DNA from: Saccharibacillus brassicae
Lineage (GTDB): Bacteria; Bacillota; Bacilli; Paenibacillales; Paenibacillaceae
NCBI RefSeq assembly: GCF_006542275.1
Contig: NZ_CP041217.1
Coordinates: 62,001-126,000 of the forward strand
Length of the DNA: 64,000 nucleotides
Direction: 5' to 3'
Below, one piece after another: positions 26,730 to 36,330 of this stretch; positions within the stretch are counted from its first letter, which is position 1; each line of letters starts with the position of its first letter. The notes under the pieces were generated by a model. It searched no databases. It saw only the letters and a program-made list of their open reading frames with translations, and had not been told where the DNA came from. Made by a program: the position numbers and the translations under genes.

Positions 26730-27146
26730 TCATTTTATTGACTTTACGGCCTTTTCAACTTCTTTTTCGTATTTTGGAAGAATAATATCATTCATATAGT
26801 AAAAAACTACGATATTTTTATTTCTATACTCTCTAACACGTGTTTCCGTTGTAACTGAAATTTGAGCTTCTCTCATTGCTTTTTTTGCTTCTTTAGAGGA
26901 ATCAAAAACAAAAACACTTATACCATCTGGGTGCTTTTCACTAGGCGAAACAGCAAATGGAATAACCGTTTTATCTTTAATAACATTTGACTTGGATTCT
27001 GCCCTTTGTTCAACCTCAACGCCCTGTTCAACAAGTGAGCTTTTAAAATGACTGAGAAATTCTTCTTGACTTATCACTTTATCTTGTCCACTACATCCAA
27101 AAATAAACCCCAATAAAATCAAATTCATAAAGATAGCTATTTTCAT
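26730..27146 (-). CDS. lipoprotein of unknown function
   Basis: 138 residues with a near-ideal AAGGAGG site. Lipobox FIFGC places lipidation at Cys18. The rest is a mixed alpha/beta domain rich in Lys and Glu (ISVFVFDSSKEAKKAMREAQ, NKNIVVFYYMND, EKEVEKAVKSIK) with no recognised family. AT-rich codon usage as in the island. It overlaps the small upstream gene by 56 bases. Confidence 0.75.
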   Translation of the reverse strand: MKIAIFMNLILLGFIFGCSGQDKVISQEEFLSHFKSSLVEQGVEVEQRAESKSNVIKDKTVIPFAVSPSEKHPDGISVFVFDSSKEAKKAMREAQISVTTETRVREYRNKNIVVFYYMNDIILPKYEKEVEKAVKSIK

Positions 27147-27315
27147 TTGATCCCTCCTTATTCTTATAATCCGATGGCTTTTTTGGGACTGAACGAAGAG
27201 AAGGTGCTTTTACTTTACCTCCCCGTTTCTCCCTGTAGGCAGGCGCAAGCTTGTGTTTAGCGGAACTACGTACGCCGTTTGCAAGACCTTTCGACGTTTT
27301 TCTCGTTACGGGCAT
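27091..27315 (-). CDS. small basic protein, uncertain
   Basis: 74 codons; a very good AAGGAGG site precedes the ATG. The first 50 residues are strongly basic (RKTSKGLANGVRSSAKHKL, REKRGGKVKAP) and more GC-rich than the island. The last 20 codons read through the ribosome site and start of the lipoprotein gene in another frame, which suggests an older gene truncated when the AT-rich segment arrived. No family recognised. Confidence 0.45.
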   Translation of the reverse strand: MPVTRKTSKGLANGVRSSAKHKLAPAYREKRGGKVKAPSLRSVPKKPSDYKNKEGSNENSYLYEFDFIGVYFWM

Positions 27316-27371
27316 ACTGAGCCCTCCTTGATTTGATTACCGTTTTAACCAAGCATCCCTACGCCTGATAC

Positions 27372-27410
27372 AAAAAAAGCCCGGCTGCTATCGCAAAAAT
27401 AGCCGCCGGA
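27372..27410 (-). terminator. terminator of the parE-parC operon
   Basis: CCGGCGGCTAT and ATAGCAGCCGG form a stem with one mismatch, followed on the minus strand by T7 (27372-27378), about 45 bases after the parC stop. Confidence 0.75.
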
Positions 27411-27453
27411 CCTCCTGTATGTTCGTGCTGGGTCGATAGATTGAGTGTTTCTT

Positions 27454-29901
27454 TTATTGCTTCTCGAACGAAGGCAGCAGATCGACGATCGTAACCGGCT
27501 TGTCGATCGCCAGCAGCGCTTTGCCGATATGTTTGCGTTCGGTCAGAGACGCTTTGCCCGCCGGGAATTCGAGTCTTTCCCCGCTGGACAGTATCGCGAC
27601 TGCCGGCATCGCTGCGCGGGTGTTGTACGCGCCGACGAGCCGGCTGCCGTTCGGCTTGACCCGCTTGCCTTCCTTGAATTCGAACGTCGCGATGCCTTTG
27701 CCGCCGCGGCTCTGCGACGGATACTCCAGCAGCATCGACCGCTTCGCGTAGCCGAGATCGCTGATGACCATCAGCTCGCCGTCGTCGCCCGTCACGAGCA
27801 GCGCGGCCGTGACCTGATCGCCTTCCTTGAGCTGAATGCCGCGCACGCCGGCCGAGACCCGGCCCATGGCGGACACTTCGCTTTCGCCGAAGCGGATACT
27901 CATGCCTTCCGCCGTGACGAGCAGCAGATCTTTGCTGCTGTCGCTCAGGCTGACCTGCAGCACTTCGTCGCCTCCGCCCAGCTTGCAGGCCGCCATGCCG
28001 CCGCTGCGCTTGGTCGCGTAATCGCGCAGCATCGTGCGCTTGACCTGCCCTTTGCGGGTCATAAAGAGCAGCGACAGCTCGGATTCTTCCAATTCCTTGA
28101 CCGGAATGATCGAGACGATCCGCTCTTCCTTGTCCAGCGGAATGACGTTGACGATCGCCGTTCCGTTGTCTTTCCATTTGAATTCCGGAATCTGATGTAC
28201 CGGCAGCAGGTAGAATTGTCCGCGCTGCGTGAACACGAGCAGCCGATCGAGCGTGCTGACGTCCAGCAGTTGGCGAATGTAATCGCCGTCCCGCGCGCCG
28301 GACGCGTTCCGGTCGCTGCCCGAACGCGTGAACGAAGGCATGCCGGTCCGCTTGATGTAGCCTTCCTGCGACAGCGAGACGATCACTTCTTCCTGCGGAA
28401 TCATCACTTCCAGATTCAGCTTGATCTCTTCGACTTCGCTTTGCAGTTCGGAGCGGCGGTCGATACCGAATTTGTCGCGGATCTCTGTCAGTTCCTTGCG
28501 GATAACGGCGTCCAGCTTCCGGGGACTCGACAAGATGCCTTCCAATACCGCGATACGCTTTTCGAGATCGGAATGTTCTTTTTCCAGCTGCGTCACTTCA
28601 AGATTGGTCAAACGGTAAAGTTGGAGGGTCAAAATGGAATCCGCCTGGCGCTCGGTAAAGCCGAACATCCACTGCAAATTGTTCTGCGCATCCTGACGGT
28701 TCTTGGAAGCGCGGATCGCCGCCACGACTTCGTCCAGAATGTTCAGCGCTTTGACGAGACCTTCGAGTACGTGCGAACGGTCTTTGGCCTTCTCCAGCTC
28801 GTGCGACGTCCGTTTGGTGATCACTTCGCGCTGGTGCCCGATATACGCCTGCAGGATCGGCTTGACGCCCAGCTGCTGCGGCGCTTTGTTGACGATCGCC
28901 ACCATGTTGAAGTTGTAGCTGACCTGAAGGTCCGTCTTCTTGAGCAGGTAAGCCAGAATGCCGCTTGCGTCCGCATCCTTCTTCAGTTCGACGACGATGC
29001 GCATACCTTCGCGGCCGCTCTCGTCACGCACTTCGGCGATGCCTTCGACCTTTTTCTCCAGCCGGATATTTTCCATTGCCGTGACGAGGCGGGCTTTGAC
29101 GACCTGATACGGAATCTGGGTAATGACAAGCTGCTGCTTGCCTCCGCGCAGATTCTCGATCTCCGTGCGCGAACGCACCTGGATTTTGCCGCGTCCTGTC
29201 GAATACGCTTCGCGGATGCCCGCTTCGCCCATGACGATGCCGCCCGTCGGGAAATCGGGACCTTTGATATACTGCATGATGCCGTCCAGATCGATGTCCG
29301 GATTTTCCATGACCGCGATGCAGGCGTCGATAACTTCCCGCAGGTTATGCGTCGGAATCTCCGTCGCGAAGCCTGCCGAGATGCCGCTGACGCCGTTCAC
29401 GAGCAGATTCGGGTAACGGGCCGGCAGCACGACCGGTTCTTTGGCCGTGTTATCGAAGTTGTCCTTGAACTGGACGGTACGCTTGTCGATATCGCGCAGC
29501 ATTTCCATCGCGATCGTCGACAGGCGCGCTTCCGTGTACCGCATGGCCGCTGCCGGATCATCGTCGATAGAGCCCCAGTTGCCGTGTCCGTCCACAAGCG
29601 TATGCGCCATTTTCCACGGTTGGGCCATCCGCACCATGCCTTCGTAGATCGAGGAGTCGCCGTGCGGGTGATAGTTGCCCATGACGTCGCCGACCGTTTT
29701 GGCCGACTTGCGGTAGCCTTTTTCCGGCGTGTTGCCCGATTCGTACATCGCGTACAAAATCCGGCGCTGAACGGGCTTCAGCCCGTCGCGCACGTCGGGA
29801 ATGGCCCGGTCCTGAATAATATATTTGGAATACCGGCCGAAGCGGTCGCCGACCACTTCTTCGAGAAAAGCCGGTTTGAATTGTTCTTCCGGTACGCTCA
29901 T
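27454..29901 (-). CDS. parC: DNA topoisomerase IV subunit A
   Basis: 815 residues. It cuts and rejoins DNA to decatenate daughter chromosomes together with ParE. The active-site Tyr122 lies in AMRYTEARL; the quinolone-resistance region [12 protein letters not shown] (Ser83, Glu87) has the wild-type sequence. The breakage-reunion domain is followed by a C-terminal beta-pinwheel with repeats such as GYIKRT, GQVKRTM and GYAKRSM. It lies 24 bases after parE, as in other Bacillota, and the lack of the GyrA-box together with this linkage supports ParC rather than GyrA. Confidence 0.95.
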   Translation of the reverse strand: MSVPEEQFKPAFLEEVVGDRFGRYSKYIIQDRAIPDVRDGLKPVQRRILYAMYESGNTPEKGYRKSAKTVGDVMGNYHPHGDSSIYEGMVRMAQPWKMAHTLVDGHGNWGSIDDDPAAAMRYTEARLSTIAMEMLRDIDKRTVQFKDNFDNTAKEPVVLPARYPNLLVNGVSGISAGFATEIPTHNLREVIDACIAVMENPDIDLDGIMQYIKGPDFPTGGIVMGEAGIREAYSTGRGKIQVRSRTEIENLRGGKQQLVITQIPYQVVKARLVTAMENIRLEKKVEGIAEVRDESGREGMRIVVELKKDADASGILAYLLKKTDLQVSYNFNMVAIVNKAPQQLGVKPILQAYIGHQREVITKRTSHELEKAKDRSHVLEGLVKALNILDEVVAAIRASKNRQDAQNNLQWMFGFTERQADSILTLQLYRLTNLEVTQLEKEHSDLEKRIAVLEGILSSPRKLDAVIRKELTEIRDKFGIDRRSELQSEVEEIKLNLEVMIPQEEVIVSLSQEGYIKRTGMPSFTRSGSDRNASGARDGDYIRQLLDVSTLDRLLVFTQRGQFYLLPVHQIPEFKWKDNGTAIVNVIPLDKEERIVSIIPVKELEESELSLLFMTRKGQVKRTMLRDYATKRSGGMAACKLGGGDEVLQVSLSDSSKDLLLVTAEGMSIRFGESEVSAMGRVSAGVRGIQLKEGDQVTAALLVTGDDGELMVISDLGYAKRSMLLEYPSQSRGGKGIATFEFKEGKRVKPNGSRLVGAYNTRAAMPAVAILSSGERLEFPAGKASLTERKHIGKALLAIDKPVTIVDLLPSFEKQ

Positions 29902-29925
29902 TGGTTAAAAAACTCCTTCTGTCGC

Positions 29926-31896
29926 TTATTCTTCGACTTCGGTAAAGTCCACGTGCTCGACGATCCAGCGCTTGCGCGGATCGACTTTGTCGCCCATCAG
30001 CGTGGATACGCGCCGCTCGGCTTTGGCCGCGTCTTCGATCTGCACCTGGAGCAGCGTGCGGGTCGTCGGGTCCATCGTCGTCTCCCAGAGCTGGTCCGGG
30101 TTCATCTCGCCGAGGCCTTTGTAGCGCTGCAGTTCGAAGTTTTTGGCGTTCTTCGTCAGCTTCTCCAGCTCCTCGTCGCTCCAGGCGTAGGACACTTCGT
30201 TTTTGCGGGAGCCTTTGCGCGTAATTTTGAACAGCGGAGGCTGGGCGATATACACTTTGCCCTGGTCGATCATCGGCTTCATGTAACGGTAGAAGAACGT
30301 CAGCAGCAGCACCTGGATATGCGCGCCGTCCGTGTCCGCGTCGGTCATGATGACGATCTTGGAAAAGTTGCTGTCTTCGACGGCGAATTCCGGACCGATG
30401 CCCGCGCCGATCGCCGAGACGATCGCCCGGTACTCCTCGTTTTTGAGAATTTCGGCCAATTTGGCTTTTTCCGGGTTGAGCGGCTTGCCTTTGAGCGGCA
30501 AAATGGCCTGGATCTTGGAATCGCGTCCCTGCTTGGCCGAACCGCCCGCGGAATCGCCTTCGACGATAAACAGTTCGGTCTTCGTGAAGTCTTTGGACTG
30601 CGCCGGCGTCAGCTTGCCGTTCAGATTGGAGCTTTCGCTGCGCTTCTTGCCCGTGCGCATCTCGTCGCGCGCTTTGCGCGCCGCTTCCCGGGCCCGCGCC
30701 GCCTGCACCGATTTGCGGATCAGAATCTGCGCGACCTGCGGATTTTCTTCGAGGAACTGGGCCGTCTTGTCGGAGACGATCGAATCGGCCGCGCTCCGCG
30801 CCGAGGCGCTGCCGAGCTGGTCTTTGGTCTGGCCGACGAATTCCACGTCGCCCATCTTGACGCTGATGACGGCCATCATGCCTTCGCGCAGGTCGCCGCC
30901 TTCGAGGTTTTTGTCTTTTTCTTTCAGGACGCCGGTCTTGCGCGCATACTCGTTCAGCACGCGCGTATAAGCCGTTTTGAAGCCCGTTTCGTGCGTACCG
31001 CCGCCGCGTGTCGGAATCGAGTTGACGAACGAAGCGATCGTCTCGGTATACCCCGCGTTGTACTGGAACGCCACTTCGACTTCGATCTCGTCCTTCTCGG
31101 CGTAGAACCGCACGACTTCGTGCAGCACTTCCTTGCCTTCGTTCAAAAATTCGACGAACTGCTTGGCGCCGCCTTCGTAGTAGAACTCGTCCGTATTGTC
31201 TGTCCGGTGGTCGGTCAGCACGATGCGCAGCCCGGAGTTCAGGAACGCGATCTCCTGCAGCCGTTCGGCAAGCGTCGTGTAATTGAGCGAGATGCCGCTC
31301 TTGAAGACGCGAATATCCGGCTTGAACGTGACTTTGGTTCCGGTCTGTCTCGTATTGCCGAGCACTTCGAGTCCCGTTGCCGGCTCTCCGACGTGCTCGA
31401 TTCCTTTTTTGTCCACGCGATATTCGAAGCGCTGGCGATGGATCTTGCCGTCGCGATAAATTTCAACTTCCAGCCATTCGGACAGCGCGTTGGTTACGGA
31501 AGCCCCGACGCCGTGCAGGCCGCCCGACTTCTTGTATCCGCCGCCGCCGAACTTGCCCCCGGCGTGCAGGACCGTGTAGACGACCTGCGGAGTCGGCACG
31601 CCGCTCTTGTGCATGCCGGTCGGAATGCCGCGGCCGTTGTCGCGCACCGTGACGGAACCGTCTTTGTTGAGCGACACGTCGATCCGGTCGCAATGTTTTG
31701 CCAGGTGTTCGTCGACGGAATTGTCGATAATTTCCCATACCAGATGGTGCAGGCCCGACGCGCTCGTGCTTCCGATGTACATCCCGGGCCGCTTCCGGAC
31801 GGCAACCAGGCCTTCGAGCACCTGAATATCGTCCGCGCCGTATCCTTCGACGATCCGTGCCTCTGTCTGTTCCACCGTATCGATCTGTTCGGCCAT
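29926..31896 (-). CDS. parE: DNA topoisomerase IV subunit B
   Basis: 656 residues. ATPase subunit of topoisomerase IV. GHKL ATP-binding motifs (IIDNSVDEHLAKHC, VTVRDNGRGIPTG, GGLHGVGASVTNAL) are followed by the transducer domain and TOPRIM (FIVEGDSAGGSAKQGRD, IMTDADTDGAHI), then the C-terminal PLFKITRKG and RYKGLGEMNPDQLWETTMDP blocks. First gene of the parE-parC operon; ATG behind GGGAG. Confidence 0.95.
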   Translation of the reverse strand: MAEQIDTVEQTEARIVEGYGADDIQVLEGLVAVRKRPGMYIGSTSASGLHHLVWEIIDNSVDEHLAKHCDRIDVSLNKDGSVTVRDNGRGIPTGMHKSGVPTPQVVYTVLHAGGKFGGGGYKKSGGLHGVGASVTNALSEWLEVEIYRDGKIHRQRFEYRVDKKGIEHVGEPATGLEVLGNTRQTGTKVTFKPDIRVFKSGISLNYTTLAERLQEIAFLNSGLRIVLTDHRTDNTDEFYYEGGAKQFVEFLNEGKEVLHEVVRFYAEKDEIEVEVAFQYNAGYTETIASFVNSIPTRGGGTHETGFKTAYTRVLNEYARKTGVLKEKDKNLEGGDLREGMMAVISVKMGDVEFVGQTKDQLGSASARSAADSIVSDKTAQFLEENPQVAQILIRKSVQAARAREAARKARDEMRTGKKRSESSNLNGKLTPAQSKDFTKTELFIVEGDSAGGSAKQGRDSKIQAILPLKGKPLNPEKAKLAEILKNEEYRAIVSAIGAGIGPEFAVEDSNFSKIVIMTDADTDGAHIQVLLLTFFYRYMKPMIDQGKVYIAQPPLFKITRKGSRKNEVSYAWSDEELEKLTKNAKNFELQRYKGLGEMNPDQLWETTMDPTTRTLLQVQIEDAAKAERRVSTLMGDKVDPRKRWIVEHVDFTEVEE

Positions 31897-31989
31897 GATT
31901 TCTCCCTCTTTCTCTCTTGCTCGCCCTTTGCCTTCGGAACCTCAAGATCCCGAAATGCAAACAAGTGTTTTCATTTTGCTCTTCCCATT

Positions 31990-32979
31990 CTAAGTCAAAA
32001 CGTCCCTTTTCGTAAAGACGATAAAAGAAATAATGACGGAAACGGCTGCCCAGACCACCAACACGGCTAACGAAAAGCCCAGCGTCATGCCTTCGATCGG
32101 CGCCGGATTGCCGGCCAGATACTCCGTCAGCCCGAGATTGACCATAAACAAATATTTGGCGCTTGTCCAGGAAGACGCCATATTGACCAGAATCGAACCC
32201 GAGATAAGCGCGGCCATCATGACGACGATGCTCGCGGCCGTGCTGCGCACAAGGACGGACACCATGAACGCCAGCAGCGCCACGACGGTGCCGACGAACC
32301 AGACGAGCCCGGCCTGCATAAGCAGGTACTGCCACTGGGGCGTCGCCTGCACGTAACTGAGATCGACGTCGGAGCCGTTCAGGACGAACCCGGTGAAGAT
32401 CGGAATGGTCCAGCCCGAGTAGCCGAAAAACAGCCCCGCGATCGCGTAACAGATCACGTAGGCGCTCACGACGATCAGCGAGACGAACATGAGCAGCGCG
32501 GTAAGTTTGCTCAGCAGCACTTTCCATCTTCTTATCGGACGCGTCAGCAGCATCTTGATCGTGCCGCCGGTCCGCTCGGACGAGACGAGATCCGACGCGA
32601 TCGTCATGATCATGAGCGGAAGAAACAGCGAAGCGGAATTGTTAATGAATTCGCGCGTGAACGTGACGCCGCCCGGTTCGTTCGGATTGACGTCGTTGTC
32701 GAGGTAATACTGCATCTGCTGAATATAGATCTGCCGGTACACTTTCCATTCCTGCGGCACCCGGTCGCTGCTCAGGGAATTCTGGTTGTCGATAATGGCC
32801 TGCTGCACTTCGAGGCGCCAGTCGCTGCCGTAGCTCTCCTGCCGTTCGAGCGACTGCCGCATCTGCGCGTAGCTGAAGATCGGCACCATCACGGCCAGGA
32901 TCAGCAGAACAATGTAGAAACGCTTCTTTTTGACTATTTTGACGACTTCGTTCTGTACCATGGCCCAAAACCGTTTCAC
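31990..32979 (-). CDS. ABC-2 type transporter permease
   Basis: 329 residues. After a cytoplasmic start and first helix (FYIVLLILAVMVPIFSYAQM) comes an extracytoplasmic stretch of about 115 residues, then five more helices including SLFLPLMIMTIASDLVSSERTGGTIKMLLTRPIRRWKVL, typical of ABC-2 exporters of the NatB/YhaP kind. The ATG overlaps the stop of the ATPase gene by four bases. Substrate unknown; such pairs usually export antimicrobials, lipids or ions. Confidence 0.88.
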   Translation of the reverse strand: MKRFWAMVQNEVVKIVKKKRFYIVLLILAVMVPIFSYAQMRQSLERQESYGSDWRLEVQQAIIDNQNSLSSDRVPQEWKVYRQIYIQQMQYYLDNDVNPNEPGGVTFTREFINNSASLFLPLMIMTIASDLVSSERTGGTIKMLLTRPIRRWKVLLSKLTALLMFVSLIVVSAYVICYAIAGLFFGYSGWTIPIFTGFVLNGSDVDLSYVQATPQWQYLLMQAGLVWFVGTVVALLAFMVSVLVRSTAASIVVMMAALISGSILVNMASSWTSAKYLFMVNLGLTEYLAGNPAPIEGMTLGFSLAVLVVWAAVSVIISFIVFTKRDVLT

Positions 32980-33947
32980 TCGATGCCTTCCCCCTCTGTC
33001 GTTTGCAGGAAAAAGCGTTCCAGCGTCGGAGCGACGCGGTGAACGCCTCTTACGGCGATTCCTTCGCGCACCATGCGTTCGAGCACCCCGGTCACGCGTT
33101 CTTCCGGCGTCTCCGTTACGATGCTGCGTTCGTTCAGCAGCGCGGCGGCCGTATCGTCGAGCCCGGCCGCCGCGGCGTCGTCAAGGACCGCGATATCGGC
33201 ATATTCGCCGAGCAGCTCAAGCGCCCGGCTTCTCGGCTCCGCGTCCCAGATAATCAATCCGCGGCCCGTGCCGATCAGTTCTTCGACCGAGCCGACCGCA
33301 AGCTCGCGGCCGCCGCCGATAATGGCGACCCGGTCGCACAGCAGTTGAATCTCGCTGAGCAGGTGGCTCGATACGAAGACGGCCAGTCCGCCGGCCGCGA
33401 GTTCGCGGATGAAGGCGCGCATTTCCTTGATGCCTTTCGGATCGAGGCCGTTGGTCGGCTCGTCCAAAATGAGCAGCTTCGGCCGGGCGAGCAGCGCCTG
33501 CGCGATGCCGAGGCGCTGCCGCATGCCGAGCGAGTACGTGCGCACTTTCTCATGGATTCGGCCGCCCAGATGGACGAGTTCCGTCACTTCACGTATCCGG
33601 TCTTCGCCCACGCCGTCCTGCATGCGCGCGAAATGCATCAGGTTCTCCCAGCCGGTCAAAAACGGGTACATCTCCGGGTTTTCCACGATCGACCCTACGT
33701 ATTTCAACGCTTCTTCGGGCTGTCTGCGCATATCGAAGCCGCATATTTCCACGCTGCCGGAAGTCGGCTTGATCAAGCCGACCAGCATGCGGATCGTCGT
33801 CGTCTTGCCCGCGCCGTTCGGACCGAGAAATCCGAAGATTTCGCCTGCCCGCACGTCGAAGCTGATGCTGTGGATGATCGTCTTGCGTCCGATGCGCTTG
33901 TTCAGATCGCGGACATGCAGCACGGAACCGCCTGGTGGCTGTTGCAT
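32976..33947 (-). CDS. ABC-2 type transporter ATPase
   Basis: 323 residues. Walker A GPNGAGKTTT, signature YSLGMRQRLGIAQAL, Walker B LLILDEPTNGLD, switch His in FVSSHLL. The C-terminal 90 residues after the ATPase core are typical of the CcmA/NatA drug-export subgroup. It forms a coupled two-gene operon with the permease. Confidence 0.92.
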   Translation of the reverse strand: MQQPPGGSVLHVRDLNKRIGRKTIIHSISFDVRAGEIFGFLGPNGAGKTTTIRMLVGLIKPTSGSVEICGFDMRRQPEEALKYVGSIVENPEMYPFLTGWENLMHFARMQDGVGEDRIREVTELVHLGGRIHEKVRTYSLGMRQRLGIAQALLARPKLLILDEPTNGLDPKGIKEMRAFIRELAAGGLAVFVSSHLLSEIQLLCDRVAIIGGGRELAVGSVEELIGTGRGLIIWDAEPRSRALELLGEYADIAVLDDAAAAGLDDTAAALLNERSIVTETPEERVTGVLERMVREGIAVRGVHRVAPTLERFFLQTTEGEGIE

Positions 33948-34034
33948 TCGTCATCGTCCTCTCCCTACTTCATATCGGCCGGGATTCGCGCGGCATGACT
34001 GTTTGCGCGCGCGATTCCCGGTTTATTCCCCGTT

Positions 34035-34850
34035 TTATTGCAGTCCCTGCACGACACGCTCGGCGATTCGCTCGTATCCGAACGCGTTCGGATGAAAATG
34101 GTCGAACGACAAATAAGCCGCCGGATTGCGTTGGAACAAATCGAACGTCGGCGTCAGCAGCATATTGTCGCCCTCCAGCATCCGCTCGGACACCGCCGCG
34201 TTCCATTTCGTTACGCCGGCGTCTCCGGCTTCGCGCAGCGACGGAATGTCGCCGAACGGATTGTACAGCCCCAGATACACGATGCGGGCGGACGGATTGA
34301 TCTCGCGCAGCTTGCCCAGCGCTTCGCCCAGACGCTTCTCGGTGCCCGGCAGCGCCTGCTCCAGCGCCGCGGCGCTCGGAGAGCCGGTACCGGTCTGCAG
34401 CGCGGCTCCGCCCTGGAACAGGTCGTTCGCCCCGATCGAGAGCAGGATCACGTTCGCTTCCTTCAATACGTACCGCACACCCGGCTTGTCCAATTCCTCC
34501 AGCAGTTCGCCGGTCGTCATGCCGTTGATGCCCAAGTTGTTCAAGAACCGGACTTCCCGGTCGCTTTCGTTATCGAGCAGCGCAGCCGTGCGGCGCGCGA
34601 ATCCTTGCCCGGTCGCGTCTCCCGTCCCTTTCGCGAGCGAATCGCCGATCGCGGCGATACGGTAAGCGCCGTCTTCCTCCGACGGTTCGCGCTGCGCAAG
34701 CGGCGCTTCGGCGTTCGTCTGCGCCGAGGCGGGACGCGTCTGCGGAAAGATGAGTTCCCGCGCCCCGTAGCCGAAGCCGAACACCAGCAGCAGCGTAGCC
34801 GCGGCCGACAGCGTGGCTGTCGTCCGCCAGATCCATTTCCACGAATTCAT
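34035..34850 (-). CDS. SGNH/GDSL hydrolase, membrane-anchored
   Basis: 271 residues. N-terminal helix (about 12-32) acts as signal or anchor. SGNH blocks: I AAIGDSLAKGTGD with nucleophilic Ser, II NLGINGMTTGEL, III LLSIGANDLF, V FDHFHPNAFGY with the catalytic Asp and His. This is the arrangement of B. subtilis YpmR-like lipases/esterases. Extracytoplasmic. The true substrate (lipid, acetylated glycan) is not evident. Confidence 0.9.
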   Translation of the reverse strand: MNSWKWIWRTTATLSAAATLLLVFGFGYGARELIFPQTRPASAQTNAEAPLAQREPSEEDGAYRIAAIGDSLAKGTGDATGQGFARRTAALLDNESDREVRFLNNLGINGMTTGELLEELDKPGVRYVLKEANVILLSIGANDLFQGGAALQTGTGSPSAAALEQALPGTEKRLGEALGKLREINPSARIVYLGLYNPFGDIPSLREAGDAGVTKWNAAVSERMLEGDNMLLTPTFDLFQRNPAAYLSFDHFHPNAFGYERIAERVVQGLQ

Positions 34851-34976
34851 GCCGTTCCTCCCTGCCTGATCGGCGAATCAAGGCTTCGCCGGATCTTCTT
34901 TAATTTTAACATACGGGTTTGCTTCGCGCTTTGCAAACGAAGTTCAACGCCGATTTAACTTTTTTTCAAAAAAAGC

Positions 34977-35006
34977 TTGCCAGATCTATTACGTCTGTGA
35001 TAAGAT
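34977..35006 (+). promoter_or_regulatory. promoter of tRNA-Lys
   Basis: TTGCCA at 34977-34982 and TAAGAT at 35001-35006 are 18 bases apart, 60 bases before the tRNA. Confidence 0.6.
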
Positions 35007-35065
35007 ATTTCTTGTCGCCAGCAAGACCTTCACAGTCTTAACAGGGCGGCCGTTACCGTAAATAT

Positions 35066-35138
35066 GGGACATTAGCTCAATTGGTAGAGCATTCGACTCT
35101 TAATCGACAGGTTGTAGGTTCAAGTCCTACATGTCCCA
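35066..35138 (+). tRNA. tRNA-Lys (anticodon CTT)
   Basis: 73 bases fold as a cloverleaf: acceptor GGGACAT/ATGTCCC, D-stem GCTC/GAGC, anticodon loop CTCTTAA with CTT at positions 34-36, T-stem GTAGG/CCTAC with loop TTCAAGT. CCA is not encoded. The top pair of the anticodon stem (T27-C43) is a mismatch. It stands alone, with its own promoter and terminator. Confidence 0.93.
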
Positions 35139-35154
35139 TTCTCTCATATAACGA

Positions 35155-35190
35155 AGAGACCCGACCTCTGCAGAGGTTGGGTCTCTTTTT
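35155..35190 (+). terminator. terminator of tRNA-Lys
   Basis: A 15-bp hairpin (AGAGACCCGACCTCT with AGAGGTTGGGTCTCT, one G-T pair) followed by T5. Confidence 0.88.
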
Positions 35191-35212
35191 GCATCGTTTC
35201 CCGCGGAAAGGC

Positions 35213-35788
35213 TCAGCCGATAAACAGCTGAACCCAGTGTCCGTTATAGTAGCCGACCCCGATCGACGTAAAGTTCGGATTCAAAATGTTGCTGCGGTGG
35301 CCGGAGCTTTTCATCCAGCTCTGCATGACCGCTTCCGGCGAACGCTGTCCCAGCGCGATATTCTCCCCCGCCGCGCGGTACGAGACCTGCTTCAACTTCA
35401 GCAGGTTGAACGGCGATCCGTACGTCGGCGACGTATGATCGAAATATCCCCTGTTCGACATATCCGCCGCTTTCACCCGGGAAGCGCCTGCCGTTCTGGC
35501 GTCGACGGCGAGCGGCTTGAGCCCCGCTTTGCGGCGTTCCAGATTGACCAGGTAGACGACTTTGGACGTAAACTGCGACTTGTCGGTCGTCGTCTTGGCA
35601 TAGGCCGACTGGTAAAAGCTTTGGGCGTGGGCCTGCTCGGCCGGCACGGCGGCGAACCATCCGCCGCAGGCCAGCACCGCGCTCAGGGCGAGCGTTTTCC
35701 ACCGTTTGGCTTGACGCTTCGAACCCTGCTTCGGATGCGGCTTGGCACCCGTTTCGTACGGACGTTCGTTTTTTGCTTGTGTATGCAC
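35213..35788 (-). CDS. secreted CAP-domain (SCP/YkwD) protein
   Basis: 191 residues from a GTG at 35788, ten bases behind AGGAGG; the frame runs further upstream only as the antisense of the GNAT gene. A basic N-terminus and hydrophobic TLALSAVLACGGWFAAVPAEQAHA form a signal peptide cut after AHA. The CAP domain spans about 75-190: VVYLVNLERRKAGLKPLAVD, AADMSNRGYFDHTSPTYGSPFNLLK, AGENIALGQRSPEAVMQSWMKSSGHRSNILNPNFTSIGVGYY. Conserved His and Glu residues of the CAP cavity are present. YkwD-type proteins are secreted by many Bacillota; the function is unsettled. Confidence 0.9.
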   Translation of the reverse strand: MHTQAKNERPYETGAKPHPKQGSKRQAKRWKTLALSAVLACGGWFAAVPAEQAHAQSFYQSAYAKTTTDKSQFTSKVVYLVNLERRKAGLKPLAVDARTAGASRVKAADMSNRGYFDHTSPTYGSPFNLLKLKQVSYRAAGENIALGQRSPEAVMQSWMKSSGHRSNILNPNFTSIGVGYYNGHWVQLFIG

Positions 35789-35853
35789 TAAAGTTGTTCC
35801 TCCTATCGAATAAAAGGCTCCGCTCGAAAGAGCCGGAACCGAAGGGGATGGCT

Positions 35854-36330
35854 TTATTGGATGTTTGTGTTTGTCTGGAGCGACTTGATAAACTTGCAGC
35901 CGTATTTCTCGAAGCCGGCACGCGCGTAGAATTCGTGTGCGCCGAGGCGTTCTTCCCGGTTGATGCCCGTCAGGAACAGCAGCTTGCTGCCGCATTCGAC
36001 CGCCCACGCTTCCGCCTGTTCGACGAGCTGGCGCCCGATGCCGCAGCCGCGGCAGTCTTCGTCGACGACAAGACCGGCGATTTGCGCCATTTGAGGTTCT
36101 TTCCCGCGGGCGGGAATGAGGCGCAGCGCGATCATGCCGACCGCTTTGCCGTGGCGTTCCGCCAGATAAGTTCGGTAATTCGGATTGTTCTCGCGGCTCT
36201 CCAACTGCTCCCGCATGACGCTCGGCGTCGTAGGGTAGGACAGTTTGCGCATAAGCTCCGTCAGAACGGCAGCGTCGCCGCATGAAGCCGTGCGCAGATC
36301 CGCTGTTTTTTCAAGTACGTTAGTTGTCAT
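35854..36330 (-). CDS. GNAT family N-acetyltransferase
   Basis: 158 residues. Single GNAT domain: [47 protein letters not shown] (acetyl-CoA loop RGCGIG), [27 protein letters not shown]. Its start overlaps the last 11 bases of purT, so it is probably co-transcribed with it. Acceptor unknown. Confidence 0.88.
   Translation of the reverse strand: MTTNVLEKTADLRTASCGDAAVLTELMRKLSYPTTPSVMREQLESRENNPNYRTYLAERHGKAVGMIALRLIPARGKEPQMAQIAGLVVDEDCRGCGIGRQLVEQAEAWAVECGSKLLFLTGINREERLGAHEFYARAGFEKYGCKFIKSLQTNTNIQ

Noticed and set aside
27445-32070. A 1541-codon open frame on the plus strand
   Set aside because: It is exactly antisense to parC and parE; high GC third positions keep the opposite strand open. 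No ribosome site and no family resemblance.
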